Positions 1 through 12,579 of a stretch of 64,000 bases of DNA are shown here, piece after piece. The position numbers were made by a program, and so were the translations under genes. The notes beneath the pieces are model-generated. The model made no database searches and had not been told where the DNA came from. It worked only from the letters and a program-made list of their open reading frames with translations. This DNA comes from Glandiceps talaboti (lineage: Eukaryota; Hemichordata; Enteropneusta; Spengelidae), in contig NC_135553.1 in assembly GCF_964340395.1 (NCBI RefSeq), positions 8,547,001 through 8,611,000 on the forward strand. Reading direction: 5' to 3'. Position 1 is the stretch's first letter, and each line of letters begins with the position of its first letter.

Positions 1-54
1 ATTGATACTCACCGAGTTATATATTCATATATATATATATATATAATATAAACA
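1..54 (+). repeat. 3' tail of a dispersed repeat running into (TA)n
   Basis: The first bases (ATTGATACTCACCGAGTTAT, then a TA-rich tract) match the tail at 46639-46658, which follows the right-hand Penelope-like copy and also runs into (TA)n. I infer that the window opens at the 3' end of another copy of the same element, whose body lies outside the window. Confidence 0.6.
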
Positions 55-669
55 CACAGAGAACATCAAACTAACTTGACAACTATTAAGTATTAATAAG
101 ACTCCACAACAACCGTGGTAAGTGTATTAAAGATGAAATATGATTTTCAGTTTTATTTCAAACAAGTATACCTACACTACTTAAGTGCATTAATCATTCA
201 CATCTGAAAACGACAGGCGCTTAAACAATTGTCTGTATTTCAAAAATCTGTGTCCACATTTAAATTGATTGTTTAGGAATTACTGTGACGTGTATTATGA
301 CGTCACTGATTTAAATGTGAATACTAGTCTATAATTGTGATCGCCTACCTCCGTTTTACGAACGTTGACATGACGTCAGAACAATATGTCATGGGAGTAT
401 TCGTTTATTTACTTAAGCCTATTTAGACCTTTGAACAGGAAGAGTTGAGAATTGTGAAGTGTAATATAAAGTGCGAGTCAGACCTTTCTTGCTAATCATC
501 CAGGAAGTGAGTGTGTTAATAATGAGACGGGACACGATATGAAATTATGAAATGCACGGGATTTACCACATTATTGTATATCGATCGCAAGGGTTGGCAA
601 TAGGTTATTAAATGTGCTTAATATCAAATGGAGAAGTAAACTTTCAAGGTAGAAAACGCCCTTGATTTT

Positions 670-1504
670 AAACCAGATTTAAACTGAATGCCTCCCGTAA
701 GAGCAAAAACATAGATTTTTTGGGCCTACATACAATGTTGGAATGCAAAATTCTTAACTCTAGTTATTATACATGATGTACCCCTTAATTGGACAATTAC
801 TTGTATGAAACTATATGAAAATTGAATTTTGCATAGTTACTACATTGCCTATTAAAAAGGTGATTGATTATTCAAATTAAATAGTAATAGCTGATAAGTT
901 ACAACAACAGGCTTTAAATGACAAATGCACTTCTTTACCATCACTACATGTACTAAATTATTTGAAATTTAAAGCTTGTATTAAAAAGATATTGCCTCAT
1001 TTATTATCAAAATGATTATTGATACGACTTGCATATCACAATTAAAAACTACACAAACAACTATATCAAACACGTAGGATTTGTTATGGTCGATGAATGT
1101 ACCAAATTTAGTGAAATTTGAAGTTTGCATTCGTAAGAAATAGCCTTATTACCGAAAATAATTGATTATGCAGATTAGCCATTACAATTACAATTACAAA
1201 TTACTCATTAAAAATATAAGGTATGTCAACCAACTTCAAAGGATAGGTGTGCATTATTAGGTTGACATATGTACCAACTTATATGAAATTGAAAACTTGC
1301 ATTATGCAAATTATTCATTACAAATGTAAGCTAATTCAATAAACTTTACAAGACATTATGTGCTTTGTTATGGTTAATGTATGTACCAAATCATATTGAA
1401 TTGATGCATGCGTTCCAAAGATATAGCCTAATTACTAAAAACCATTAATTATGCAAATGACTAATTAATTTCATTGGATTTTTACCTAATCAGTTCTTGC
1501 CATT
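670..1504 (+). repeat. Octamer-bearing tandem repeat family, copy A
   Basis: Starts with the same AAACCAGATTTAAACTGAAT sequence as the array at 16909 and ends with the same AATCAGTTCTTGCCAT block. Between them lie degenerate units of about 120-150 bp containing 'atagcctaattac', 'attaattatgcaaat' and 'atgtaccaaattatat' blocks. Exact ATGCAAAT octamers lie at 1304-1311 and 1451-1458. No coding potential. It looks like a non-autonomous element or satellite-like family; the class is unknown. Confidence 0.65.
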
Positions 1505-1568
1505 AGCATATGGAAGATGTTTAGCACTTTACACCAGAATCGATGCTGCAGCTTTTGATATCATGTCC

Positions 1569-1631
1569 ACATACATACATACATACATACATACATACAT
1601 ACATACGTACGTACGTACATACATACATACA

Positions 1632-1690
<59 letters not shown>
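1569..1690. repeat. (ACAT)n microsatellite
   Basis: About 120 bp of nearly pure tetranucleotide repeat, interrupted by a few ACGT units near 1607-1617 and one TATA step near 1661. The open frames across it (Tyr-Ile-His-Thr on one strand, Met-Tyr-Val-Cys on the other) are repeat artefacts. Confidence 0.95.
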
Positions 1691-1692
<2 letters not shown>

Positions 1693-1835
1693 TTCAGATA
1701 CATTCAGGTGTTTACCTAACATGTCTGAAGTTTGCCGATAAATACCTTGATAAAGAATTTTTATTCGAAACGTCGGATTTTACATCTATTTATACGGACT
1801 GACTGACAAGTTCCATATGCATTTCTTTGTACATG

Positions 1836-1969
1836 CATACATACATACATACATACATACATACATACATACATACATACATACATACATACATACATAC
1901 ATACATACATACATACATACATACATACATACATACATGCATGCATGCATGCATGCATGCATGCATACG

Positions 1970-2033
<64 letters not shown>
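1836..2033. repeat. Compound microsatellite (ATAC)n-(ATGC)n-(ACAG)n
   Basis: Three adjoining tetranucleotide tracts: ATAC to about 1938, ATGC to about 1966, then ACAG from about 1974 to 2033. Each motif differs from the next by one base, consistent with slippage plus point mutation. All frames across it are artefacts. Confidence 0.95.
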
Positions 2034-2035
<2 letters not shown>

Positions 2036-2831
2036 AGAATAACCTAACACTGCCATACAGGAGGTACATAATCAAAGGCAGTTATCCATGTCACGTCCGC
2101 AAATTTGTAGAAGGACGAACTATTTTATGTATATTATCCGGAAGCCAGATTGAATTTTCACTAAGTAAATACCTGGTATTACTTTCACCATCTCTTTGAA
2201 AGTGGTCACGTGTGTATATGCCCGCGTTCTCTGATATTAAATAGTAATAGATTAACTAAGTTGATGTTGACATGCCCCATTTTGAAGGTGCATCTATACA
2301 AAACTGATTGCGATGTCTTCAGGTCACCGTTATATACTCGTCAAGAAGGAAAACATAAGTCATAAGAATAATCCATTGTTCATCCTGAAATAATGTATGT
2401 GTGCTAGATATCAGAACTTTGCCATCAAACTACGATTGAAGTCGTTATAGTATCAGATATCGAGCAAACAATAAGCAAAAGACTGAATGAATAACAGAAC
2501 ATGTCAAGAAATACAATCTACCTGAAAATAAAATAAGTTTATGTAAAAACCAAAACGATATGCCGTAATAATTTGAGAAGCAATACACGTGGCACATCCA
2601 ACTGAACTCAGCCGTACGGTTCTTCGAACTCGCTTTGACAGGGAGCGAACATGCCATTCAGTGCGATCACGAAAGCTATCTGCAATCTGCCTTTAACAAT
2701 ATGGTATCAAATGAAAATGGGTTCCAAATATAAATAGTACATTGGAGTATGTATTAGTGGCAAGTCTAGTGGGCGTTTCAATTCCGTCGATCGTTTGATT
2801 CATCAAAGGGGTTGAAATGGGCCGGGGATCT

Positions 2832-2832
<1 letters not shown>
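2034..2832. other. Unannotated AT-rich sequence
   Basis: No repeat family, RNA gene or convincing coding segment seen. A 70-codon minus-strand frame near 2445-2657 has no recognisable features. Confidence 0.5.

Positions 2833-2884
<52 letters not shown>
2833..2884. repeat. (GT)n microsatellite
   Basis: About 26 uninterrupted GT units. Confidence 0.95.
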
Positions 2885-2887
<3 letters not shown>

Positions 2888-4865
2888 AAGGTGGCACCTT
2901 ACATATTGTTAGTGTAGAGTTGCGATTTCTATTTAAATTTATAAATATCTCAGTAAGTGTAATAGCACGTGAATGACAGGCTGCATTGTGTTATTTAATA
3001 ACGCTGAGACAAAAAGCAAACATAGTCTCTGTGTTTGGTCTTATTACATGTCAACCAGTAAGTAATAATTTTTAAACGTCACTTCAACCGCAAAAAATGT
3101 TATGTGATAGTGAAATGTGCATGTATACATCTATGCGGGGGTTACAAATATGAAGAGTTCACTCAGTAATAATATATAACACAGGGGTTAGTTATACTTG
3201 TGCAGATGTAGAATAAAAAGCACTTCGTAAGAAGATGCACACTGACAAAGACGAACTGAAGCTACGGCTCTGAAGTGTCAGCCCATGTTTAGACACATAT
3301 ATTACACATTATTCAAATCAGTAGCTCGCGAAATATGTTTCTCTCCAAACTCTCGTTTGAAAAAAAAATCATTAATCACACATGCAATAAATTAAGCCTT
3401 CGATGATATTAATTTCATCAAGTCCATAAATTTATCTTTAGCAAAAAAGTAAATTGAGTCACCATATTACAAGTGGGATTTAATTACGAAATGACGTATT
3501 GACATCTAAAAAATAAATGACACTTTACACCCTACACAAAATTAAAAATTATAAATTAAATCATCATATTATTAAGTGGCATCTAATAACGCAATGATTA
3601 ATATCAAAACCTAAAATATAAATGACAATTGACACGTTTGAACTTTCGAGGTACTCAATTTATTCCACACGTGGGAATAAATAAAACAGTGATCAGAGGT
3701 TTCCAATGAGTATAAAGGCGATGGGGTGATAAAAAGACAACATATATGAAGAATCGGCTGTCTATTTGTCATGTTATCAAAGATCTCAATCTTGTAATGA
3801 AAGCAAGCTGAAAGACGGATCCTTCGCTGTAGTTGACAAGTGAGAGACAACGCAAAGACAGATAACAACGGCTCCATCGTAATATAGTGTATGTTATTCT
3901 TGGCTTATCTCTATAATCAAACAGCCAAAGAGATGAAGTAGAATGCAAATAATAGTGGTGCTACTTTCGCTACTATGAATCAAAGTATTGTAGGAATTTG
4001 ACATTTCCTTGATATATTTTTTATGAATATGCCATGAATTCCTTGGAATTATGGAACTTACAAACTGTTCCCTTTAATTAATCATCTTTTCAGATCTACA
4101 AGTAACTAACTCGTCATCATGTATGTTGAACTTAAAAGGTATTATGTTTATATTACGTAGGGTTTAAAATATTCAAATTGGTATGTAACCGAAGACTTGC
4201 AGTAAATCAAAAAAACACTTTTGTTTTAGGGAATTGTTGGTCATATTGATGGAATTATACAGACTTTGCTATTTTGGACATAGAAACACAAAGACAAAAG
4301 TTGTCATGAATTAGACAAATGCATTGGTTATTGTTTAGATTACTAACCTTTTCCTTAGCTCCTAAATACCTTGTTTGACAAAACCGACAGTGTGCTTGCA
4401 GTCTTTTCTTGCAAATCAAATGACTTATTTCTTTCTTGAAATCGAGAGCATGTCAGAACGACAAAATATCATATGGGTTGTTGTTTTTGTCTACCCTCGT
4501 ACATTCCCTTTGTACTTAACCAAAGATTCAAAAGTAAATGTTAAATTTTGATATTGTGAATTGAAACTTGTCACCCATTATATATTTATTATTGCTTGTA
4601 GCTATGGTTTTTAAAAATGAAATTTGATACATAATTACGTTCTGATGATGAAGAAGGAATTGATTTTGATTCCATTGAGATGCAAAATACTAATTAGTTT
4701 ATTAAAAATTGTTTTGCTTCGAAGGTCATTAATTTGTTGATAATTACATCGTTCAATCATTACCGTGGTTCTTTTGACAGAGAACCTATTTCAAACCTAT
4801 ATGCTAAGTGCTTTAATGCTGTATGTGCCTTTTGCTGTTAGCTTGTTCAAGAAAACTCCACCCCA
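2885..4865. other. Unannotated AT-rich sequence
   Basis: No gene, RNA gene or structured repeat could be supported; short frames here look random. Confidence 0.5.
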
Positions 4866-5220
4866 TTCTCAGTTAAACTAGCATGCAGTTGTGTGGTGTT
4901 TTTGGCTCTCACCTTTCCCCTACCATGCCCGCCATTTCACTAGGGGCCATTTACTTTAATGAAGCTTCGGCCAGAAACAAGGCACAAATTCTTATTGGAA
5001 TTTATTTTTTTCAACTGTGAGAGGACGTCAATAGCATCACCATGTATGAATCAAGTCGGGCTATGCGATGTAAACATCATTACCATATTCAATTGCGGTT
5101 GAACTCCACTGCAAGAAATTGTAGTCTATTTTTAGAATTTTATAAACTTTTTCTAGCGAAATGCCAGGCGTGGTAGGGGACAGACGAGCGCCAAAACACT
5201 AGGCCGATTCTCAGTTGAAA
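4866..5220. repeat. Possible MITE-like element with inverted ends
   Basis: A segment around 4895-4933 (TGGTGTTTTTGG, then TCCCCTACCATG) reappears inverted around 5163-5205 (CGTGGTAGGGGA, then GCCAAAACACTA) with several mismatches. The interior of about 230 bp is non-coding. The size and arrangement suggest a small foldback or MITE-type insertion, but no target-site duplication was identified. Confidence 0.35.
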
Positions 5221-5939
5221 TTTAAAGAAGAAAATAAGTGCTCACCGTCTGTCAGTAGATTTATAACCCAATATGGACGCCTGTGTTAACTCTATTGAAG
5301 GATGTAGTGTTGTCGACTTCCTGTAAAGCTAGACTGTGAACACTAAAGTTGACTTAAATTAGTACTCAAACGGACCAGTGAAGAGATTTTCATATGACAA
5401 GGTGAGCTTTCTAGTTGCTCTTCAATTTGATCGCACCAAAGTTATTACATTCGACCATATTACTACCTGAGGTGCATTATACATTTGATGAATTTTAGAG
5501 TCACTTAGTTACGGTACTTTGCTAGGTTTTAACGATGTTGTGTTTTTTACACGTCAATTGAGTGTTTATCTCCCGACTGAATTAAAGTTGTAAAAACACG
5601 TCGATTTTTCAAACGATCATTTACGTTGTTTATGATGTTTCCTTCTTTTCTGAATTACCTGTCAGTGATTCATACCTGTTTACGGTCATTTTATCAAGGT
5701 TTACGACCTTATAGTGTTCCCAATGTGGGTGCAAGTCACTGCTATATATAGCGTTATTTGGAAGAATTGTATCAATTCATTTCTGTGAAATGTTGTTCTT
5801 GTTTGACAATCCTACAGGTAACCCTAAAAGTCAGAAGAATTACTTTTGAACGCTTTAACGTAATATTTAGAGTTTTTGAGACACAGCGGTCGGCTAAAAT
5901 GTCCTAAATCATCAGATTAAGCAGCTGCAGTTGTCGGAA
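5221..5939. other. Unannotated AT-rich sequence
   Basis: A donor-like site (CAAG then GTGAGC) occurs near 5398-5405, but no supporting open exon is visible. Nothing else recognised. Confidence 0.45.
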
Positions 5940-6345
5940 TGATATATCCCTTAACTCATTTAAATGTAAAGCTACAGTCATGTTGCTGAACATGTGTGAT
6001 CATCAAGAACTTGCTGAAATTTGAAGCATCCTTTCCATGATATTATTGGAGTTAATTACCATAAATCGTTAATTATGCAAATGTCTCTTTAAAGTTAAAA
6101 GCTATACCAATAAGCTATATACTATAATATTGAGCATTTGCACTTTGTTACAATCCATGTAAGTACCTCTAGACGTATGCGAATGTTGAATCTTTTCCGA
6201 AACTCATCATTTATGCAAATACTCATTAAAGTTAAAACAGAATTTATTGCACACGTGTGCTTTGTCATCAATGTACATACAGAATTATACATTCATAAGT
6301 CTAATTACCAAAATAATTATTTATGCAAATTGCTCGTCTAATATT
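5940..6345 (+). repeat. Octamer-bearing tandem repeat family, copy C
   Basis: Degenerate units of the family at 670 and 16909, with exact ATGCAAAT octamers at 6075-6082, 6213-6220 and 6323-6330 followed by 'tctc' or 'ctcattaaa'-type sequence. Octamer spacing is about 138 and 110 bp. The outer boundaries are unclear. Confidence 0.6.
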
Positions 6346-9300
6346 CATAAAGTTTTTAAATGGGTTATGTATTGAGACAACGGCTACCGGTGACAGGTTA
6401 AGTATACCATATGGTCCATTGATGTTTAGGCAAATGTGAAATGACTCGACTGAGTTATATACATAAATGACACTTCAAGGCTAAGTGCAGAGTATATAAA
6501 TTGATGACTTCAGAAGAGGGGCATTTTCTTCGTATGATTCAATGTGTTATTAGCAGTACATTATGGCTGGCCAGAATGTTAATTTCATTCTATCGATGAA
6601 AGCAACCCGGACTATCATACAGCCGGCTTTGACAGTTGACGGACTTTGAGGATATTCAAAGATATCCATATCGATGAGTATGGGCAAATGACAGCCAAAC
6701 AATTATGTTGTACAAAACCAGTTTACCACTGAATCAAAAAGAAATAATACATAGAGACTCCATTCAAATGTAAGCTGACATTCATTATCCAATTTCATTC
6801 AAACCTAGCACAAAGTATATGTAGATAGTATAGGCTATTATACTGGGCATGAACAATCGCCACTTTTTTTCAAGACGTAGTCGAATAGCAGCCACATCAC
6901 AACCATCTTTGTTGTACAAAATCACTGTTCACCACATAACTCACAAACTAGAGAACCCATTTACTTGTTTACCAAATATTACCAAGGGCAAGTTGTATCC
7001 AAGGTCACGAAAATCTAGACACATTTTGCAGGTTTTAGACGCTTTGTGAGAAATAAGTATGACGAATTTCTTTCAAATTTTGTTCAAAGTGACAAGGACG
7101 AACCTTTTCAATAAGGACAGTGGTTTAGAAATTTGACTGTCGTGCTAAGAAGAGTCATCTATGTGGTCATATGGTTGAATGTATGCATTAAAGCTGATGA
7201 AAGAAATTTACTTCTTTTTTTAAACACGTTTCCATTCATCGTTTTAGAAATCAAACCATTCATTGATTGATTTATAAGAAGTTATATTGATCTCGTCGAC
7301 ATCGATAAGGAAATCACAGCCTTCTGAGTGATTCTTTTCAAGTTGCATGAAATACTTTAACACATTAGTTCCCTATAGAACATCAAACTTCAAAACGAAG
7401 GCCCTTGGATTTTTCTTCCGTGATTGGTATGTTAGTATAAGAGAAGAACGCCGAAATATCCTATCGCTTTAGGTGTCTCATAGTCATCAATTTTGACATT
7501 TTCTCTTAGAAATAATTCAACAGATATCCAACATGCGGATAAGTAGCATACGATACCTGGCCATACGAGAATCGTTATTTGTTATATTATTGTTACAACA
7601 TTAATCTACGGTCTACTACGCGACGAACGCCTAGACATCGAAAATGAAGCTATGATCACGTGTACCTCACTAAAGTTACCATAGTAACTGCAGCTCAAAT
7701 GGTGTACCGTATATACGTACTTATTTCAGGATAAATTACAACACTAGTCGAACGTAGAAAACGTAGATATTGGCTGTCGGTCTATAGGATAATCATGCTC
7801 TTCATTAGTAGCTAAACCCTGTAATTAAGGCCCATCAGTCCCACGATGAGTTGCTGTTCAGCATTTGCTCTTTCAAGGCGTTTTGGGAATTTAAAGGACA
7901 AATTTATAACTGGCGAATTAAAGGCATTTTTCACTCCATTGCACTTGAGCAGAATCAATACACTCTACATTAATGTTTTCAAGATGTCGGTACACTGTAG
8001 TCTACTATTTCGAGTGTGAAGTCCAAAAAGGATTGCATAAAAGCGAGCTTTGAGGTATCCTACACCTGCTATTCAGTATACTCTAGAGGTTACATCTTTT
8101 GTAGGGTTTGAGTATTTCTCCTTGCCACGACTCGTGTGCTTAATATTATTACAAATGTCTTGTCAGTACATTTTAATTTAACTCCGAGTATACGTTTTCA
8201 GTTTCTGACCTCAAAGGCATTTTAAAAAAGAAGATCAAAGCAACGTTATTTTCACATAATGAAATCGTCTTAATTTAATTAAATGAGTTATAATTGGTCG
8301 CACAAGTGTATTTGCAGAGTAGAATGTACAAAATAACGCAACCCCTGTTGTCTTTATAGTGTATAACTTATAAGATTACAGAAAGTAGACAACTGTGTAT
8401 ATTAGATATATTATATAAAGTACTCATTTACGTGAGTGAGAAATGTCTTTTCGTCATTCCCGGTGGAGACGACGTAGTATATATTACATGTCATCACATC
8501 ATTGCGTTGTAAAACAATCTGAAATGAAAAACTTAAGTTACTGCAGCTGAACTTCGCAGAATAAGTGAAAAGGTCTTAAATGACGCAATGTGTATCCCTT
8601 GACGTATTATGTGATTGTACTTTTGCATTTTATTAGTAGATAAATAAACTATTAGTGGAAGTCATTCCTTCTGGAATAGAGCTAACATTATCATATTTCA
8701 TACAAATGTGGATTCTTGACTTAAAGAAGAATCCAACGTTTTAGAGGAAAGCATATGCGCGGCTCTCTATCTGAAGAACAACTTACAGCAAAGTATTCTG
8801 AATTTAAGCTTCGGTTTCACCTATGTCATGAAACATTATTTAGGATAGGGTTGCGTATGTGAACCCGGTGACTCCTTAGTCACAAACACAAGATATCGAA
8901 TTTTAATTACATGAATGCGGAGTCTACCGTGTTGAGACCAAAGGTAGCCAGCTATACTGTTTGTTAAGGTCTCGGTAATGTTGGAGTTTTTTCACTTATC
9001 GATGTGTACGACCGACACATAATGTTCCTATTATTCGAAACTCGCAAAACGAGCAGAATACCTACTGTCCCCATGTCCTCATCGCCACTTCTGTTAATTT
9101 GAAATAAAGCGAGGGTTGTATTTCATCAGGAAATTAGGTCTCAAGGAAAATAGGAAGTTGATGAAACGATACCTGTCAGTACGTCGCTCAAAGTTTATTG
9201 CGGTATGACAACGTTACCTTGGTTATTTCGAACCCTACGTATTTGTGCCTTGCACATATATTGTACACGACTACGAACCACTACTAAAAACCTTTCAGTA

Positions 9301-9950
9301 GACAGTGAAGATACGACAAAGGAAGAAGAACCGACCTCCCAATGATATTATAATTCCGCCATACCTTGTAGGCATCAGGAAACACATCCAAATTCATTAA
9401 TACTAAAAACCATCACTATGACTACAGTTAAATTTAAATCTGACACATTTTAATCGATACACATAATATATGGTTTGCCTGCAGCAGTATAAGCTAAAGT
9501 TTGGCATCTTGGTGCTATGTCATTTTGTGGTTAGAAGAATCACGTGGGAGAGCTGATATTTCCATAAAAAAAGTCTTGCATATTGAAGAAGAGTAGAGAG
9601 TTTACAGTCTGTGTATATTTTCATGTTATTTCGTCACGTTAAGACTTTAGTCGTGGTGTTTTTGAATCGATATTATTATGATCCAAACAATATCACTAAA
9701 AATAAATTGAATTTATTATCATTTTCTCCAACTTTCCAGCAATGTAATTTCAAAGTGCATTCAACTGCATAAAACTATTCGAGGCGTCCTTCACAAGGTC
9801 TGCAGATTTTCAAGCCGGTTTTAAGTCGAAGAGATCTAGATATGTATGTTATACATGCAGTTTTCCCGTTGTGTAGTACAACTGAGATAATGTTTACGAC
9901 CATAGTAATGCCAAACAAAATACTGTTTTCCGATAACACGAACTACCCTA
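6346..9950. other. Unannotated AT-rich sequence
   Basis: About 3.6 kb with no convincing exon, RNA gene or repeat. The small frames (for example 6849-7049) show no domain, signal peptide or splice support. Confidence 0.5.
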
Positions 9951-10149
9951 GTTTAAACCGCTGACCCTGAACATTTTTACGTGCAAAAAGGTAAGCTTAG
10001 GACAATTTCTTTCTAATACCATGTAGATTTTCTTGCCAAGGTATCATTGGTTAATTTTTAAAAAATCACATCCCAGAGAGAAACTGTCCGGCATTCAGCC
10101 TATAACAGCATAGTCTGCATAATTGTGTGTGTCTACATCTGAATCTCAT

Positions 10150-10380
10150 AAGGCCTAAAAATATAGTTTGATCCCGGTTACCCGAACCCACCCAGCTTTT
10201 CACTGCCGACCCTAAACATTTGTTTACATATTCGAGAAAAAAATGATAAAATCGCGAAAATTGTGTGTGAAGTATCGCGAGAAATAGAGGATGCGGAAAC
10301 TGACATCGACTTAAAAAGACAATATAAACATGTTCTTCCAATCTGTAATGGTTGTACATCAGATTGGAAGAAGTGGAAAA
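10150..10380 (+). repeat. Dispersed repeat, copy 1 of a local pair
   Basis: Shares long blocks with 10645-10830: 'ggttacccga', 'gaccctaaac(a/g)tttgttta', 'gcggaaactgacatc', 'cttaaaaagacaatat' and 'cttccaatctgtaatgg'. A related short piece (CCGCTGACCCTGAACATTT) occurs at about 9958-9976. Non-coding; family not recognised. Confidence 0.7.
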
Positions 10381-10644
10381 CAAGAGAAAACATAACTACC
10401 TGGACTACACACTCGCACAAAAAGAAAAAAGAAACTCTACCTACCCACCTCTTCTGATATTGAGCGTAATCGAAAGCACACATTGTTTAGACTTAATTGT
10501 CTTTATTTACTTCTGTTACACCTCATCAACTGTTACGGAACTATTGTCACCAGCAACTTCTTGACATCTTGTCTTTAAGATAAGATAAATCCCACCTATC
10601 TACTATATTTCTGGAGTCATGTTAGGTCAAATAAAAAAGTTGTT

Positions 10645-10830
10645 TGGTTCAGGTTACCCGACCCCCACCTAGGTTTTCACGCCGACCCTAAACGTTTGTT
10701 TATGTATTCGCGAAAATCGTGAAGTCTCGCAAGAAATAGTGGGTGCGGAAACTGACATCAACTTAAAAAGACAATATACAACTATTCTTCCAATCTGTAA
10801 TGGCTGTACATCTGATAGGAAGAAATAAAC
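10645..10830 (+). repeat. Dispersed repeat, copy 2 of a local pair
   Basis: A diverged copy of 10150-10380 in the same orientation, about 0.5 kb downstream, with an internal deletion around the 'cgcgaaaatcgtgaag' part. Only the shared core is clear; terminal structure is not seen. Confidence 0.7.
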
Positions 10831-11266
10831 AACACAGATACCATATGGAAAACAATGGAAAACCTGCACTATAGACACTCACACATGAAAAAAAAATATA
10901 AAAAAATAAAAAATCTACGTACTCCACCTATTTTAAAATTGAATGTTATCGGAACCACGCAATTATCTTTTTTTACGCCTGTTGCCTACTTTTACAAATG
11001 TCATATTACAGGTGTTATTGGATTGAATGGACACACCGGCCTTATTTTGTAAAATATAATTTAATTATTTTTTGTCCATGGAATTTTAAATATCTGCATG
11101 GTCATATATTTGAAATGATGACAATTTTGGTTGAAATTTTGTCTTCCGAACAAGTAAAAAAAAGTCATATTTAAAGATACATGTCTTGGGTCAGTATTTT
11201 AATAAGAGTGTTTCTTCAAATATGATGACGTGAAAATACATGGTGCTTATGTATAGCGTTGACTTT

Positions 11267-11306
11267 AGGATATAAACCTGTATAGAGATATACAGGTTTA
11301 TATCCT
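11267..11306. repeat. Perfect 18-bp inverted repeat (hairpin)
   Basis: Arm 11267-11284 (AGGATATAAACCTGTATA) is perfectly complementary to 11289-11306 with a 4-nt GAGA loop. Pairing continues outward after one mismatch (ACTT with AAGT). No associated gene or poly-T, so function is unknown. Confidence 0.85.
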
Positions 11307-11765
11307 GAAGTTTATTCCTCTACAAATAACCCACCGTCGTTTCTGTCATATATATGAGCAATGCGAAAATAAGGGATCCGGTTTATTCCTTATATTAATA
11401 GAGGAAAGGATTAGAAATAAGCACTGGGACGACCCTGGAAAAAAACAACACCGACTTTGATACACGATACCCACGTTTCCCTTTTGTCTGATGGGACAGT
11501 GTGATACACAAAACCACACATAAGATGATTAAAGATTAAACGAACTTTTCTGGAAACAGTAAGCATTATGTTCCTGTAGATTTTAAAGCTGCAATGGGAC
11601 GTGTAAGATTAATGATTAATTTTTTAAACTATCCAGGAACTGAATTATGTATGTTTGAAAATGATATATACACTCCAGTCCAAAATGTAAATGAGAAAAG
11701 TACATTCTATAAAATGCATTTCCTATCGATGCGCAAGAATGACTTAGACCGTGGCTCTTACTTGT

Positions 11766-11781
11766 CCCCCCCCCCCCCCCC
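11766..11781. repeat. Poly-C tract
   Basis: Sixteen consecutive C residues. Similar C runs occur near 15101, 15141 and 16291. Confidence 0.9.
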
Positions 11782-12210
11782 GAAGTAAGAAAAGCCGGGT
11801 TTACCCCCGTCTCATACATGCCTGCTCTACCATATTGCAACACAACTACACCGTTAACCTCATCGTCATTTGCCAATACACCGTCACGTGGTATTGATCA
11901 TTTTCATGTTGTTAAACTCAAAATGACGTCATCGGTCGTTTCGAAATGATGGCTCTCCGAGCGTCAAAACAACAACAGAAGACTGATGTCTTCAGATGTG
12001 CATGCACTTCACAGCAGCTGCGGATGGATATGGTTTCACCGTCTGCAGACAAGACAAACTTGCCACTCTTACGTCAGAAAAGTACTTTCAAAAAAATGTT
12101 AACGAAGTAAGGTTTCGAAGATTGCTATATTGTTTGGGGGACACCCTTCCATGTCTTCGAAAGAAGAGTACTGAGGTTGCATGCGCTGAATATTATCTAG
12201 GCAGGCTTGG

Positions 12211-12392
12211 GGTGAACCACATGCCCCAGGGAAACTGTTGTATGATGTTGCACGAGTAAGGTTTGTCAACATATCACACAATTTACTGCATTATATGCCT
12301 GTGACTAGAATACAGTAAATTGATGTGGTGTGTTGACAAAATCTTATCCATGCAACATCATACGTCAGTTTCCCTTGGGCTTGTGGGTCACC
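12211..12392. mobile_element. Foldback / palindromic MITE-like element
   Basis: Arms of about 80 bp (12211-12288 and 12313-12392) are inverted copies with a few mismatches and small indels. Blocks such as TGTATGATGTTGCA on the left appear as TGCAACATCATACG on the right, and TTTACTG pairs with CAGTAAA at the tip. The 24-nt centre is unpaired. Such near-perfect hairpins of under 200 bp are typical of foldback MITEs. Short frames across it are artefacts. No target duplication was identified. Confidence 0.6.
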
Positions 12393-12579
12393 ACAACATG
12401 GACTGTTACGTATAAACATTATGACATGCCTGATTTTGTCGTCAACTCGACAAAACTGTTATGCCATCTCACTATTTTTGTACAATGTATTATTACTGAA
12501 GTGTTGTAATGCTTACACGTTTAATTCAAGATTCTCCAACTATATCATAAGAACATACCCTTTTTTCAGAATAATTTAG

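Noticed and set aside
1817-2199. Tyr-Ile-His-Thr, Met-Tyr-Val-Cys and Asp-Arg-Gln-Thr repeat proteins
   Set aside because: Pure translations of tetranucleotide microsatellites.
4640-4690. CTGATGA match as another hammerhead core
   Set aside because: No GAAA with matching stems downstream.
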